From: Myxococcales bacterium
Lineage (GTDB): Bacteria > Myxococcota_A > Polyangia > Palsa-1104 > JAEUJZ01
Direction of reading: 5' to 3'
DNA length: 64,000 nt
Assembly (NCBI GenBank): GCA_016794465.1
Contig: JAEUKA010000102.1
Location: 1 to 64,000 of the forward strand
Each line of letters opens with the position of its first letter. The stretch's first letter is position 1. The notes beneath the pieces were generated by a model. It ran no database searches. It was not told the DNA's origin and saw nothing but the letters and a program-made list of their open reading frames with translations. Position numbers and translations under genes: made by a program. Below, in pieces: positions 52,283 to 60,948 of the stretch.

Positions 52283-53122
52283 ATGTTTAAGACCGATCGT
52301 GACACTAAAGCAGGGCAAGTCAGCGGTGGGAATGCCAACACGATGACGGTTGGCATTGTCACCGACAACGTCCACGATGGCGGTGACTACCGCGTCAAGA
52401 TCAAGTTTCCGACGCTACCCGCCAGTCAGGGCTCGGGGCAGCAAGAGGAAAGCTTCTGGTGTCGAATTGGTACCTTCGGGGCCGGTTCGGGCGGACGCGG
52501 TGCCTTCTTTTTGCCAGAGAAGGACGACGAAGTGCTGGTGGCCTTTGTCAATGGCGACTTCAACCAGGGCGTGGTGATCGCTTCTTTGTGGAATGGCATG
52601 GATAAGCCGTCATTCGCCAACAAAGATGCCAAGTCACCGACGGGTCGATACAACGCCGATCACGCCGACTTTCGTGGCCAGGCCGATCCGAAGAAGAACG
52701 ATGTGCGGGCCTTCAGCTCGCGCTGTGGGCATGAGCTGATCTTCAATGACAATGCGTCAAATCCGCGAGTGACAATTCAATCGAGCACCAAGCACCGCAT
52801 CGTCCTGAATGACGCTGGTAACCAGCCGACGAAGATCGAAATTTACGATGGTAAAGAGGAGAACTACATCCTCATTGATACCAAAAATAAGAAGATTACC
52901 ATCGAGAGCAAGACCGGCGACATCTTGATCAAAGCCAAGGAAAAGGTCCGCATCGAGGCCAAGAACATCGAGACGGACAGCTCGCAGAACACCAAGTGCC
53001 ACGCAGGCAGCAATTACAGTATCAAGGCCGACTCGAATGTCGAAGTAAAGGCCAGCGGCACGATGACGTTGCAGTCGAGCGGCACCAATACCATCAAGGG
53101 CTCGACGGTTAACATCAACTAA
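52283..53122 (+). CDS. Phage baseplate protein V / VgrG-like spike
   Basis: These proteins form the central spike of contractile tails, including type VI secretion and extracellular injection systems. The 279-aa product has an OB-fold region (MTVGIVTDNVHDGGDYRVKIKFPTLP ... FWCRIGTFGAGSGGRGAFFLPEKDDEVLVAFVNGDFNQGVVIASLWNG). A C-terminal trimeric beta-helix of short repeats follows (KKITIESKTGDILIKAKEKVRIEAKNIETD ... MTLQSSGTNTIKGSTVNIN). It lacks the N-terminal gp27-like domain of full VgrG, so it resembles gpV-type spikes. It is 13 bp upstream of the PAAR gene. No sheath, tube or baseplate genes are in the window. Confidence 0.92.
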   Translation: MFKTDRDTKAGQVSGGNANTMTVGIVTDNVHDGGDYRVKIKFPTLPASQGSGQQEESFWCRIGTFGAGSGGRGAFFLPEKDDEVLVAFVNGDFNQGVVIASLWNGMDKPSFANKDAKSPTGRYNADHADFRGQADPKKNDVRAFSSRCGHELIFNDNASNPRVTIQSSTKHRIVLNDAGNQPTKIEIYDGKEENYILIDTKNKKITIESKTGDILIKAKEKVRIEAKNIETDSSQNTKCHAGSNYSIKADSNVEVKASGTMTLQSSGTNTIKGSTVNIN

Positions 53123-53135
53123 CGGAGACACGACG

Positions 53136-53456
53136 ATGCCCTCTCAAGGACGGTTAGGCGACAAAGCACAGGTGCCTGCTGACGGTCATGGCTGTGTCGC
53201 CTGTGTACATTGCTGTGTCGGTCCGGCGGTTGCTGGTTCTCCCAATGTCAATGTCAACGGTCGGCCCGCGCTGCGTGTTCAAGATCCGGGAATCCATGCA
53301 GCCTGCTGCGGCCCTAATACTTGGAATGCTGGCATGGGGTCGGGCACGGTCTTCATCAATGGGAAACAGGCGCATCGACTGGGCGATATGACCAGACACT
53401 GTGGTGGTGTTGGCAAGCTAATCGAGGGATCTGCAAACGTGATTGTTGGCGGTTAA
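53136..53456 (+). CDS. PAAR-domain spike-tip protein
   Basis: PAAR proteins cap the spike of contractile injection systems and coordinate zinc near the tip. The 106-aa product is a stand-alone PAAR protein: GRLGDKAQVPADGHGCVACVHCCVGPAVAGSPNVNVNGRPALRVQD ... GSGTVFINGKQAHRLGDMTRHCGGVGKLIEGSANVIVGG. It has extra Cys residues (GCVACVHCC, AACC) beyond the usual His/Cys pattern. No effector domain is attached. It lies directly after the gpV-like spike gene. Confidence 0.95.
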   Translation: MPSQGRLGDKAQVPADGHGCVACVHCCVGPAVAGSPNVNVNGRPALRVQDPGIHAACCGPNTWNAGMGSGTVFINGKQAHRLGDMTRHCGGVGKLIEGSANVIVGG

Positions 53457-53693
53457 TCTCAGTCCGCCTACTCTATATCACGATGTGAACCTCTGCTTGC
53501 ACCTACCTGCTCACTGACAGAATCCATACCTCCTCTGCGTCCTGTAACATCGTTGGTTGTGCGTCATCTAGCACGCATCAGATCACACGGTCCTACCGTC
53601 GTTTACATTGTAACAAATCGTTGACCAAGGTAAATGCCTTAGTGGCGTTATGATAGTGTATAATGTTACATCGTATCATAAAGGAGTACTGAT
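53457..53693 (+). promoter_or_regulatory. A/T-rich intergenic region with probable promoter
   Basis: This 237-bp region is much more A/T-rich than the rest of the window. A perfect -10 box TATAAT lies at 53659-53664, 29 bases before the start codon of the next gene. A clear -35 at 16-18 bp spacing is not seen (GCCTTA at 53636-53641 is weak); TTGACC at 53621 is too far upstream. The ribosome binding site AAGGAG is at 53681-53686. The region divides the spike module from the propeller gene. Confidence 0.5.
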
Positions 53694-55436
53694 ATGAGAA
53701 GTTTGATCCTCTATTCTCTCAGCGTTGCGACCCTACTCAACGCTTCTTGTGGTGCAGAAAACTCTGGTGGCAGTGAAATCTGCCCTGAGGGTGCGACCTT
53801 CTGCACGCCTGGTCAGCCTTATGACCCGAACACTGGCCCGACGGAGAAAGAGGTCGTTGCCGGACCTGGAACCGTCTCGCCGTTTAACTCGATGAACAAC
53901 GGCTCGACCGGCGTCAAGGTCGATCCCAACGGCAACGTCGTCCTCGACGGTACCGGCAACATCAACAACCTGACCTCGTTCATCTGGATCTCCCAGAACG
54001 GCAACAGCACCATCTCGAAGGTCGACACCCGCACGATGAAGCAGGTGGCGGCCTACGTCACCGGCCCCGGAGGCGGCAAAGATCCGTCGCGCACCACGGT
54101 CGGCTTGGGCGGCGATGCGGTGGTTGCCAACCGAGGCGGCTCCTCGGCGGTAAAGATCGCTGGCGACATCACTGGCTGTATCGATCGCAACGGCAACGGC
54201 AAGATCGATACGTTCACCGGTGAGACGGCCCTCAACACGTCCTCTCCGTTCTGGTGGCAGGGCAGCCAGATGACCAGTCCCGACGAGTGCGTGCTGTGGT
54301 ACACGCCGTTTGAAGCGGGAGCGCTGCCCCGCGCCGCTGGCTTCGACGGCAAGCTCGGCGTGGACGGCACACTTGGCACCTACGTCTACATCGGCCTTTA
54401 CAACCGCCGCGAGGTGGTGCGGCTCGATGCCAAGACCGGCGCGATCGTCAAGCGCATCAACGTCGGTGTCTGCCCCTACGGCCTGGTGCTTGACCGAGCG
54501 GGCAGCGTCTGGGTGCAGAACGAGTGGGACTCTGATCAGCCGGGCTGCGGTGGCTTGGCCAGGCTCGATGTCAACAATGGCGACGTGGTGACGCGCTTTA
54601 ACAAGCCGACCGGCGTTTTCTACAACGGCTACGGAGTCACGGCCGATTCGCGTGGCTACATCTACCTGGCTGCTTATGGACAAGGTGGGCGGGTCTATCG
54701 CTTCGTTCCTCCCGATCCGAACAAGCCGGCCATTCCGCCAACGGGTTACTACGAGTCGGTCAACGTCGGTCCAGATCTCCGAGGCATTGGCGTCGATCAG
54801 AACAACCAGGCCTTCGCGGCAGTCCACGGCGGCGGCATGGCTCACGTTGATGCCTCGGCGGAGCCTCCACCGCCTCCAGTCAGCGGCAACACGGTTCCGA
54901 CGACTACGATGGTGCTCAAGAAGCTGCTGACCTCGGCCAACGGCATTTATGGCACCACTGCTGGCGCCGCGATCGACTACGACGGCAAGGTCTGGGGCGT
55001 CAGCGACGGCATGGCGTACAAGATCGACCCGCTCAACAACTACGCGGTGACGACCTGGAGGCCGTTCGCTGGCACGTACACCTATAGCGACATGACCGGA
55101 TATCAGCTGCGCAATGCGTCCCGTGCCGGAGTCTATCGCAACGTCTTCGGTGGCTGCGGAGGTCGTACGACCTGGAAGCAGCTGTCGTGGAACGTCTCGG
55201 CGCCTCCGGGAACGCAGGTGACGATTCGCTACCGTGGCGCGCTCACGGTCGCTGATCTGATGACCTCTCCGTGGCAGGGCGCATCGGGCATTTCGCCGTC
55301 GCCGATCATGCTGCCCCCGGACACCCGGGCTGGCTTCCTAGAGGTCGAGTTCGTAATGCAGACCGCTGATGCTCGGTACACTCCGATCCTGAGTGGCCTG
55401 TCCGCGACCTTCACCTGCAACGAAGCGCCCGCATAG
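53694..55436 (+). CDS. Secreted beta-propeller (NHL/SMP-30-like) protein
   Basis: The 580-aa protein begins with an export signal (LILYSLSVATLLNASC); the Cys could be a lipid anchor, although the residue three before it is Asn, which weakens the lipobox. The body has propeller-like blades such as FIWISQNGNSTISKVDTRTMKQVA, YVYIGLYNRREVVRLDAKTGAIVKRINVG, GSVWVQNEWDSDQPGCGGLARLDVNNGDVVTRF and KVWGVSDGMAYKIDPLNNY. A C-terminal beta-sandwich-like domain follows (GCGGRTTWKQLSWNVSAPPGTQVTIRYRG). The start is fixed by AAGGAG seven bases upstream. Function unknown. Confidence 0.85.
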   Translation: MRSLILYSLSVATLLNASCGAENSGGSEICPEGATFCTPGQPYDPNTGPTEKEVVAGPGTVSPFNSMNNGSTGVKVDPNGNVVLDGTGNINNLTSFIWISQNGNSTISKVDTRTMKQVAAYVTGPGGGKDPSRTTVGLGGDAVVANRGGSSAVKIAGDITGCIDRNGNGKIDTFTGETALNTSSPFWWQGSQMTSPDECVLWYTPFEAGALPRAAGFDGKLGVDGTLGTYVYIGLYNRREVVRLDAKTGAIVKRINVGVCPYGLVLDRAGSVWVQNEWDSDQPGCGGLARLDVNNGDVVTRFNKPTGVFYNGYGVTADSRGYIYLAAYGQGGRVYRFVPPDPNKPAIPPTGYYESVNVGPDLRGIGVDQNNQAFAAVHGGGMAHVDASAEPPPPPVSGNTVPTTTMVLKKLLTSANGIYGTTAGAAIDYDGKVWGVSDGMAYKIDPLNNYAVTTWRPFAGTYTYSDMTGYQLRNASRAGVYRNVFGGCGGRTTWKQLSWNVSAPPGTQVTIRYRGALTVADLMTSPWQGASGISPSPIMLPPDTRAGFLEVEFVMQTADARYTPILSGLSATFTCNEAPA

Positions 55437-55545
55437 CTCCGCCGCCCTGCCTCACCGCAGCCTGCAAAAGTCCTCTCATCATCAACATCAGCCACCGTGC
55501 CCTGTGGGGCAGGGCGAGCTGTTGGTTGCGGAGATGCAGGGATGT

Positions 55546-57519
55546 CTACCCTTGATCGAGCAGCTCGTTGAACAGCTCTGTATCGAGATAGTCGACGGGC
55601 AGGTGCATGCGGCGAACGCCAAGATGTTGGCGGATCATCAGCTCGGTGAGCGCGTCTTGGTCGTACAGCTCGATGCCAGGGGCGGCGCAGACCTCGGTCA
55701 CGGCGGCTCCACCGGCTCGTGCCGCGCAGAGCACCATGCCTTCATCAAAACCGCGCAGTCGAACGCCGGCCCGTAGCTCTCCGACGGCCTCCTTGGAAAG
55801 TTCGCCTTCACCGGGACGAATCGCCGCCAGTACCTTTAGCGATCGACCACCGCGACCGATCATACCGCCGTAATAGACGACACCGTCGCCGCGCTTCACG
55901 ATCTCGGTACCCATCATGCCCATTCGCTCGAGGAGGAGTCGCATCAGCAGCTCGAAGGCTCCGGCTGGAAGCTGTCGCAGTCGACGACGGAGTGCGACGC
56001 GGGTGGCTTCACGGGTCCGACTGGCCCGGTCGAGCAGCTCGCGCTCGGCATTGTAGAGCTCTGGCTCGAGCTTGCGCTCACCGAGGACATACTGACCTGG
56101 ACCCACCGTGCGAATGCGGGGGCGGAGCCCTTCACTATCGCGATGCCGCTGCTCTCGAACCAGAGCAACCCGCATTGCCCGCGAGACATCGACCAGCTCG
56201 CCGCGTACCAGCCGACGCTTGACTGCAATTTCCGCAATCTGGCGATGGGTCAGGGCTCGGCCATCCGAGGCTCCACGCATGACATCATAGGCCGCATCTG
56301 CGAGCGTCATCTGCCGAGGCTGCTGCGGCTGGCTCTGTCCCTGACTGGCAGCACCAGGGGCCGGAGTCGTCGAGCTGGCTGTGGGCCGATCTTCACGCGG
56401 GGGGCCAGGGGCTCGGTCTTCGCGATGGTGACCGTGCTGACGCTCTTCGCGATGGTGGCCGGCTGGCCTTTCGGGGCGGTGTTCTGGCCTTGGTGGTGGA
56501 GCGCTCTCTGCGACTCGACGCTCTGGAGTCGTTGCCACCACCGGGGCTTCCTTGGGCACGGCAGGGGATACGGCCGCATCTGGAACTGCTGACGGTGCTG
56601 GCGGCAGCGGCGTAGTACTGGACTGTGCCACTCGGGCGGGGCTCTGAGTCGACGGAGCTGGTGGAGGTGGAACCGGAGTGGCGCGGCTGGCTGCTGGTGG
56701 AGGTGGAACCGGAGTGGCGCGGCTGCTGGCCGAGTCCGCAGCTGGCGGTGTAGCCACAGGCTGTCCCGCAGGCGAAGGCGAAGCAGCTGGTATCGCTGCA
56801 GCCACTGGTGCTGGTGCCACAGCAATCGCTGGCGAAGGGGCTGCGACCATCATCGGTGCTGGAGTCGATGACGATGGAGCTACTGTCGGGGGCGTTGACA
56901 CCGATGGAGCTGCCACTGTGGGAGCAGGCGCCTCGGCTGCGGGTGCTTGATCCCTGTCGGCTGCGGGCTCTGTGACGACGGCCGGCGCACGGCTTGCACT
57001 TGATCGATCGCGGGTGCGACGACGGCTCTTGGTGGGCGCTGGCTTGGCTTCGTCGCCAGCTGGCTCGCTGCTGGTCGCGGCTGGTGGTGGCGCTGGAACG
57101 ACCACTGCGGGGGGCGCAGCCGGGCTGGCTGTTTCAGCTGGAGTAGCTGCCGCTGAGGGCTCTGTTCCCTCCGCGCCACGGCCCGAGCGACGACGCTTGC
57201 CTCCACGGTGGTCCTTTGCTGGTGTTCCCGTGGGTTCCGCCTTCGGCTTACTCACTTTTTCTCCTTCCGATTTGACCGCTTCACCACGCTCGTTGCGCGG
57301 CGGATATGTACGAAGCCCGAAGACCCCAGGGCTCACACGGACCAAGTCCGCAGAAGGCCGCTTGGCTTCAATCATGAGCCGAGTCTCCATCATCGCCTCG
57401 GGGTCCCGTCCCACCACCGAGAGAAGGTTGTGCTTGATGGCCAGCCGGGTCAGCTCCTTGATGTGGAGCGGCTTTCCCTCGCGGCGCAGAATTTGGACTG
57501 CTGCTTCTACGAACGTCAT
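55546..57519 (-). CDS. Two HARE-HTH domains fused to a degenerate Mrr-like nuclease domain
   Basis: The 657-aa product starts with a HARE-HTH winged helix (residues 1-70: TFVEAAVQILRREGKPLHIKELTRLAIKHNLL). A Pro/Ala/Ser-rich linker of about 320 residues follows. A second HARE-HTH (MTLADAAYDVMRGASDGRALTHRQIAEIAVKR) starts near residue 405. The C-terminal domain (from about 515) resembles Mrr-type restriction endonucleases (LPAGAFELLMRLLLERMGM ... EIVKRGDGVVYYGG). The usual Q-x-K catalytic pair reads LAAIRPG, so catalysis is doubtful. HARE-HTH is also found in RNA polymerase delta and chromatin proteins. A regulatory or DNA-sensing role seems more likely than cleavage. Confidence 0.82.
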   Translation of the reverse strand: MTFVEAAVQILRREGKPLHIKELTRLAIKHNLLSVVGRDPEAMMETRLMIEAKRPSADLVRVSPGVFGLRTYPPRNERGEAVKSEGEKVSKPKAEPTGTPAKDHRGGKRRRSGRGAEGTEPSAAATPAETASPAAPPAVVVPAPPPAATSSEPAGDEAKPAPTKSRRRTRDRSSASRAPAVVTEPAADRDQAPAAEAPAPTVAAPSVSTPPTVAPSSSTPAPMMVAAPSPAIAVAPAPVAAAIPAASPSPAGQPVATPPAADSASSRATPVPPPPAASRATPVPPPPAPSTQSPARVAQSSTTPLPPAPSAVPDAAVSPAVPKEAPVVATTPERRVAESAPPPRPEHRPERPAGHHREERQHGHHREDRAPGPPREDRPTASSTTPAPGAASQGQSQPQQPRQMTLADAAYDVMRGASDGRALTHRQIAEIAVKRRLVRGELVDVSRAMRVALVREQRHRDSEGLRPRIRTVGPGQYVLGERKLEPELYNAERELLDRASRTREATRVALRRRLRQLPAGAFELLMRLLLERMGMMGTEIVKRGDGVVYYGGMIGRGGRSLKVLAAIRPGEGELSKEAVGELRAGVRLRGFDEGMVLCAARAGGAAVTEVCAAPGIELYDQDALTELMIRQHLGVRRMHLPVDYLDTELFNELLDQG

Positions 57520-57723
57520 CGCAAGTCTTCCTAAAACAGCCTGTCTTACCGATGCTGGTCACTCGCCTACAACGGTATCTCCGTCGGAAAGTAGCGACCG
57601 CAAGCCGCCGTTTTGCGCTCGGCTTTGCGCAACGCCACACCGGCAGGTGAGAAGTGTTAGCCTTGCCGTCGGAAACTTGTCAAGAGAGGACTTACCTACC
57701 GCGTACATGGCATCGTAATCGTC

Positions 57724-58308
57724 ATGTTCCGAGTAGCTAACTTCATGATTCGCAGCGGGCTTTCGCTGCTCCTCTTTTCGTCGCTGGTGAGTGTTCCGCT
57801 GACCGCCCACGCCGAGCTGCCGACTGCTCCTGCCCAGGCCATGCCAACAGCCGATGTCTTGTTGCAGGCGAGCTTGGTGGACCTTGCGGACAAGCCGGTA
57901 TCGCTGCGCGGACTTACCGGCAAGGTGGTGGTGGTGGTGCATCAGGACCGTCACAGCAGTGAGCAGAACCCGGCCTTGAAGGAACAGCTCTCGGCGCTAC
58001 TGCTTCGCCACCCGCAGCAGCTGCAGATCGTCGCGCTGGCCGACGTGGGAGGCTATGACTTTTGGCCGGCCAAAGGGTTTGTAAAAGATGCGCTCAAGTC
58101 GCTGGACTCTGGGGGTGGCGCCTTGGTGGTGTGTGACTGGAAAGGGGCAGTGCGCAAGGCCTACAAGCTGAAGCAGAAGCACAGCACGGTGTTTGTGCTG
58201 TCGAAGACGCTGACGCTGGTGCGGATGACTCAAGGGCAGCTCTCCACGGCGGAGAGCGATCAGGTGGTGCAGGCGATCGCGGCGGAGCTAGCCAAAGCGG
58301 GCGACTAG
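57724..58308 (+). CDS. Secreted YtfJ-like protein with thioredoxin-type fold
   Basis: The 194-aa product has a signal peptide (MIRSGLSLLLFSSLVSVPLTAHA). The mature domain follows the YtfJ/peroxiredoxin-like layout: VSLRGLTGKVVVVVHQDRHSSEQNPALKEQLSALL, then LQIVALADVGGYDFWPAKGFVKDALKS, and VFVLSKTLTLVRMTQGQLS. No CxxC or peroxidatic Cys is present, so it should not be a redox enzyme. The ATG at 57724 gives a long pre-signal; the ATG at 57745 is an alternative. Its stop codon shares CTAG with the convergent gene at 58305. Confidence 0.82.
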   Translation: MFRVANFMIRSGLSLLLFSSLVSVPLTAHAELPTAPAQAMPTADVLLQASLVDLADKPVSLRGLTGKVVVVVHQDRHSSEQNPALKEQLSALLLRHPQQLQIVALADVGGYDFWPAKGFVKDALKSLDSGGGALVVCDWKGAVRKAYKLKQKHSTVFVLSKTLTLVRMTQGQLSTAESDQVVQAIAAELAKAGD

Positions 58309-58937
58309 AACGAGATGTTGAGGCCGAGCTGTGAGCTGGGGTAGCCGAACTGAATGTTCATGCCGACTTTCTGCGTGAAGTGAAAGTTGGCGCCGAGCTG
58401 AAACAGCGGGAAGCCGCGCAGCCAAAATCCGCCGTAGGCATTGTCGGCGAACCACGGCCAGATTCCGAATCCGAGGTTGGCGTACACGCTGATCATCTCG
58501 ATCAGGTAGAACCGCCACTGCATCATCGGCCCAATCGGCAGCGAGAAGAACCAGTACGAGTTCCAGCCGTAGTAGCTCGGGTGAAACATCGTGTCGATGA
58601 AGAAGCCGACGTAGACGGCGTTGTTAATCGAGGGGACAAAGCCGTTGTGCAGGACCGGAAAGAGCATCGAGATGCCCGGCCCAACCGCGTAGTTGCCGTA
58701 GAAGTAGCCGCAGAAGTTGTTGCCGTTGCCGTTGTTCCAGTTGTAGCAGGGGCGACCTCCACCGAGTCCGGAGTCGTAGTAGGCGCTGCCGTGGATGTTC
58801 AGCTCGATCGCTCGCTTGCCGGAGAACGGGCGGTTGATGATGAGGTCAGCGGCAGCATCGCGTGGTGCAATCAGGGAGCCCTGACCAACCAGCGAAAACA
58901 GGACCGCGAGAGTGCAGAGAAAGTTCCGAAGTCTCAT
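58305..58937 (-). CDS. Probable outer-membrane-type protein rich in aromatic residues
   Basis: The 210-aa product has a signal peptide (LCTLAVLFSLVGQGSLIAPRDAAA). The mature part is unusually rich in Tyr, Trp, Phe, Asn and Gly (CYNWNNGNGNNFCGYFYGNYAVGPG, HPSYYGWNSYWFFSLPIGPMMQWRFYLIEM). It consists of alternating strands ending in MNIQFGYPSSQLGLNISF. The pattern, including the final aromatic residue, fits a small outer-membrane beta-barrel. No family is recognised. The start ATG follows a GGAGTGGACACC context. It converges on the YtfJ-like gene and shares its CTAG stop site. Confidence 0.78.
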   Translation of the reverse strand: MRLRNFLCTLAVLFSLVGQGSLIAPRDAAADLIINRPFSGKRAIELNIHGSAYYDSGLGGGRPCYNWNNGNGNNFCGYFYGNYAVGPGISMLFPVLHNGFVPSINNAVYVGFFIDTMFHPSYYGWNSYWFFSLPIGPMMQWRFYLIEMISVYANLGFGIWPWFADNAYGGFWLRGFPLFQLGANFHFTQKVGMNIQFGYPSSQLGLNISF

Positions 58938-59100
58938 GGTGTCCACTCCTTCGCCCACAGCGTCACTGTTTCAGCAACCGGGCAGACTTACTTTACGGGA
59001 TGTCGCGCATCGCCGACAAATCTTTCCTTCGTCGAGGGGAAAACATTGTGCTTGCAGGCGTCGCAAAGCCCGTGTAGGAATGCGATTCGTCTGTGAGTTC

Positions 59101-59174
59101 GGGCATTTAGCTCAGCTGGATAGAGCGTTGGCCTCCGAAGCCAAAGGCCGCAGGTTCGAATCCTGCAATGCCCA
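59101..59174 (+). tRNA. tRNA-Arg (anticodon CCG)
   Basis: The 74-base gene folds as a cloverleaf: acceptor stem GGGCATT/AATGCCC, D-arm with AGCTCAGCTGGATAGAGC, anticodon arm TTGGC-CTCCGAA-GCCAA giving anticodon CCG, and T-arm GCAGG-TTCGAAT-CCTGC. The discriminator base is A and CCA is not encoded. It lies 163 bases from the upstream convergent gene and 13 bases before the EamA transporter start. Confidence 0.97.
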
Positions 59175-59187
59175 CAGAGCGGGGGAT

Positions 59188-60072
59188 GTGAAAGCCGTCG
59201 GTCAAACGGATGGGCGCAGGACCTGGCATAGCAGCTGGCTCCTCGTCTTGGCGTCGCTGCTCTTTGCGGTCATGGCGGTGTGCGCCAAAGAGGCCGCAGC
59301 TCGCTTACCGGGGGCGCAGGTTGCTTGTATGCGCCTCAGCTTGGGGGCGGTGACCGTCGCTGTCTTGGCTGCCGGTGGGCTCAAGCTTCGGCCGCACAAC
59401 TTGGCGGCGCTGCTCTTGCGCGGGCTGCTCGGAGGCGGCGCGGTGCTGTTCTACTTCGTAGCGATCGCGCACTTGCCCGTTGGCGTTGCGACCTTGCTCA
59501 ACAATAGCTCGCCGCTGTTCGTGGCGGTCTTCTCGTGGGTGTTTCTGCGGGAACCGATGAGCGTGCGGACGCTGCTGGCGCTGCTACTTACGTCGGTGGG
59601 TGTGGCGATGGTTGTGCTTGGCAGTGGTTCATTCGGCGGCAACCGTCCGCTCGAGTGGCGCTGGGTGCTGGCCGCGCTCGGCTCGGCGGTGCTTGCTGGT
59701 GGGGCGGTGACGACGGTGCGGGCCATGCGCAAGCGCGAAGGTTCGTGGGAGATCTTTCTGGCGTTCTGTCTGATTGGCTCGCTGGTGACAGCTGTGCCTA
59801 CGGCCATCGACTTTGTGTGGCCAACCAGTCGCGACATGTTTTGGGTGGTTCTGACTGGGCTGTTGTCGATTGGCTCGCAGGTCCTGACGACCTATTCGCT
59901 GAAAGACGTGCCGGCGGTGCGGGCGGGGCTGATCCTGCAGCTGACGCCGATCTCGACGTTCGCGCTGGGAGCGGTGTGGCTGGGGGAGTTCCCGTCGCTG
60001 TTCGGCTGGCTTGGCGCGGGCGTGACGATTGGTGGCGTCTGCTGGGGCATGCTGCAGCGCTCAAGCAAATAG
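59188..60072 (+). CDS. EamA/DMT-family transporter
   Basis: The 294-aa protein has about ten hydrophobic helices in two EamA repeats, for example WLLVLASLLFAVMAVCAKEAA ... LGAVTVAVLAAGGL and ILQLTPISTFALGAVWLGEFPSLFGWLGAGVTIGGVCWGML. This layout belongs to drug/metabolite transporters of unknown substrate. The likely start is GTG at 59188 preceded by GGGGGA, just after the tRNA-Arg. A longer in-frame extension through the tRNA gene is rejected. The substrate cannot be predicted. Confidence 0.9.
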   Translation: MKAVGQTDGRRTWHSSWLLVLASLLFAVMAVCAKEAAARLPGAQVACMRLSLGAVTVAVLAAGGLKLRPHNLAALLLRGLLGGGAVLFYFVAIAHLPVGVATLLNNSSPLFVAVFSWVFLREPMSVRTLLALLLTSVGVAMVVLGSGSFGGNRPLEWRWVLAALGSAVLAGGAVTTVRAMRKREGSWEIFLAFCLIGSLVTAVPTAIDFVWPTSRDMFWVVLTGLLSIGSQVLTTYSLKDVPAVRAGLILQLTPISTFALGAVWLGEFPSLFGWLGAGVTIGGVCWGMLQRSSK

Positions 60073-60169
60073 CACGAACGACTGCGCCGCAAGAGGGCAG
60101 ACCGCAAGCTCACGCCCGGCCAAAAGCACGGGGTGAGGTTATGGTGTGGGAAAGAAAGCGGGAGGGAGA

Positions 60170-60613
60170 CTACGCGGCGGTGACTTGGACTTTGAGCTTG
60201 GCAACGACGCCGAGGCTCAGCTTGATGTCCACGTTGTAGTCGCCAACGGTCTTGATGTGCTCGGCAAGGTGGATCTTTTTGCGATCCAGGGTCAAGCCGA
60301 ACTTCTTGGCCTCTTCCTCGATGTCACGGGTCGAGACGGTACCGAACAGCTTGCCTGCCTCGCCGGACTGACGAGAGAACTTGAGGGTGATGCCAGCGAT
60401 CTTGTCGGCCACCGCTTGGGCGTCCTTCATCAGCTTGGCATTGCGCTGCGCGATCGTTCGCTTGTGGTGCTCAAGAAGCTTGACGTTGCGCTCGGTGGCC
60501 AGAACTGCGAGCCCTTGCGGGATCAGGTAGTTCCGTCCATAACCGGGCTTCACCGAGACAAGCTCACCGCTCTTGCCGAGGTTCGAGATGTCCTCGCGAA
60601 GAATGATTTGCAT
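60170..60613 (-). CDS. rplI: 50S ribosomal protein L9
   Basis: The 147-aa product has the L9 N-terminal signature MQIILREDISNLGKSGELV, the GYGRNYLIPQGLAVLAT segment, a connecting helix (NVKLLEHHKRTIAQRNAKLMKD) and the C-terminal domain. Length is normal. It is the last gene of the rpsF-rpsR-rplI operon, 11 bp after rpsR. Confidence 0.98.
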   Translation of the reverse strand: MQIILREDISNLGKSGELVSVKPGYGRNYLIPQGLAVLATERNVKLLEHHKRTIAQRNAKLMKDAQAVADKIAGITLKFSRQSGEAGKLFGTVSTRDIEEEAKKFGLTLDRKKIHLAEHIKTVGDYNVDIKLSLGVVAKLKVQVTAA

Positions 60614-60624
60614 GGGCTGACTCC

Positions 60625-60945
60625 TTACGCTCCCGTCACCGTGTAGGGCAGAAGCGCGATCATACGCGAGCGGCGGACCGACAGAGCGACCTTCCGCTGG
60701 TGTTTCGCACAGTTGCCCGAAATCCGACGCGGAACAATCTTGCCGCGATCGGTCACGAAGTACTTGAGGAGCTGTGGGTCCTTGTAGTCAATGACCAGCG
60801 TCTTGTCGGCACAGAAGCGGCACACCTTGCGACGGGTGAAGCCACGCTTGCGAACCGACGAGCCGCCCTTCTTATCTGCTCCGTTTGCGCCGCCACGGGG
60901 ACCACGGCGAGGGGCGCCTTGGGAATCATCCATCTCAATCGACAT
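60625..60945 (-). CDS. rpsR: 30S ribosomal protein S18
   Basis: The 106-aa protein carries the S18 core: KVCRFCADKTLVIDYKDPQLLKYFVTDRGKIVPRRISGNCAKHQRKVALSVRRSRMIALLPY. The CxxC pair and second Cys (GNCAKHQRK) suggest a zinc-binding C+ form. A basic Gly/Arg-rich N-terminal extension of about 35 residues precedes the core. It lies 3 bp after rpsF and is part of the rpsF-rpsR-rplI operon. Confidence 0.98.
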   Translation of the reverse strand: MSIEMDDSQGAPRRGPRGGANGADKKGGSSVRKRGFTRRKVCRFCADKTLVIDYKDPQLLKYFVTDRGKIVPRRISGNCAKHQRKVALSVRRSRMIALLPYTVTGA

Positions 60946-60948
60946 GGC

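Noticed and set aside
58912..59187. A plus-strand frame spanning the tRNA-Arg gene into the transporter
   Set aside because: It would translate a tRNA gene. The GTG at 59188 with GGGGGA upstream gives a normal transporter N-terminus.
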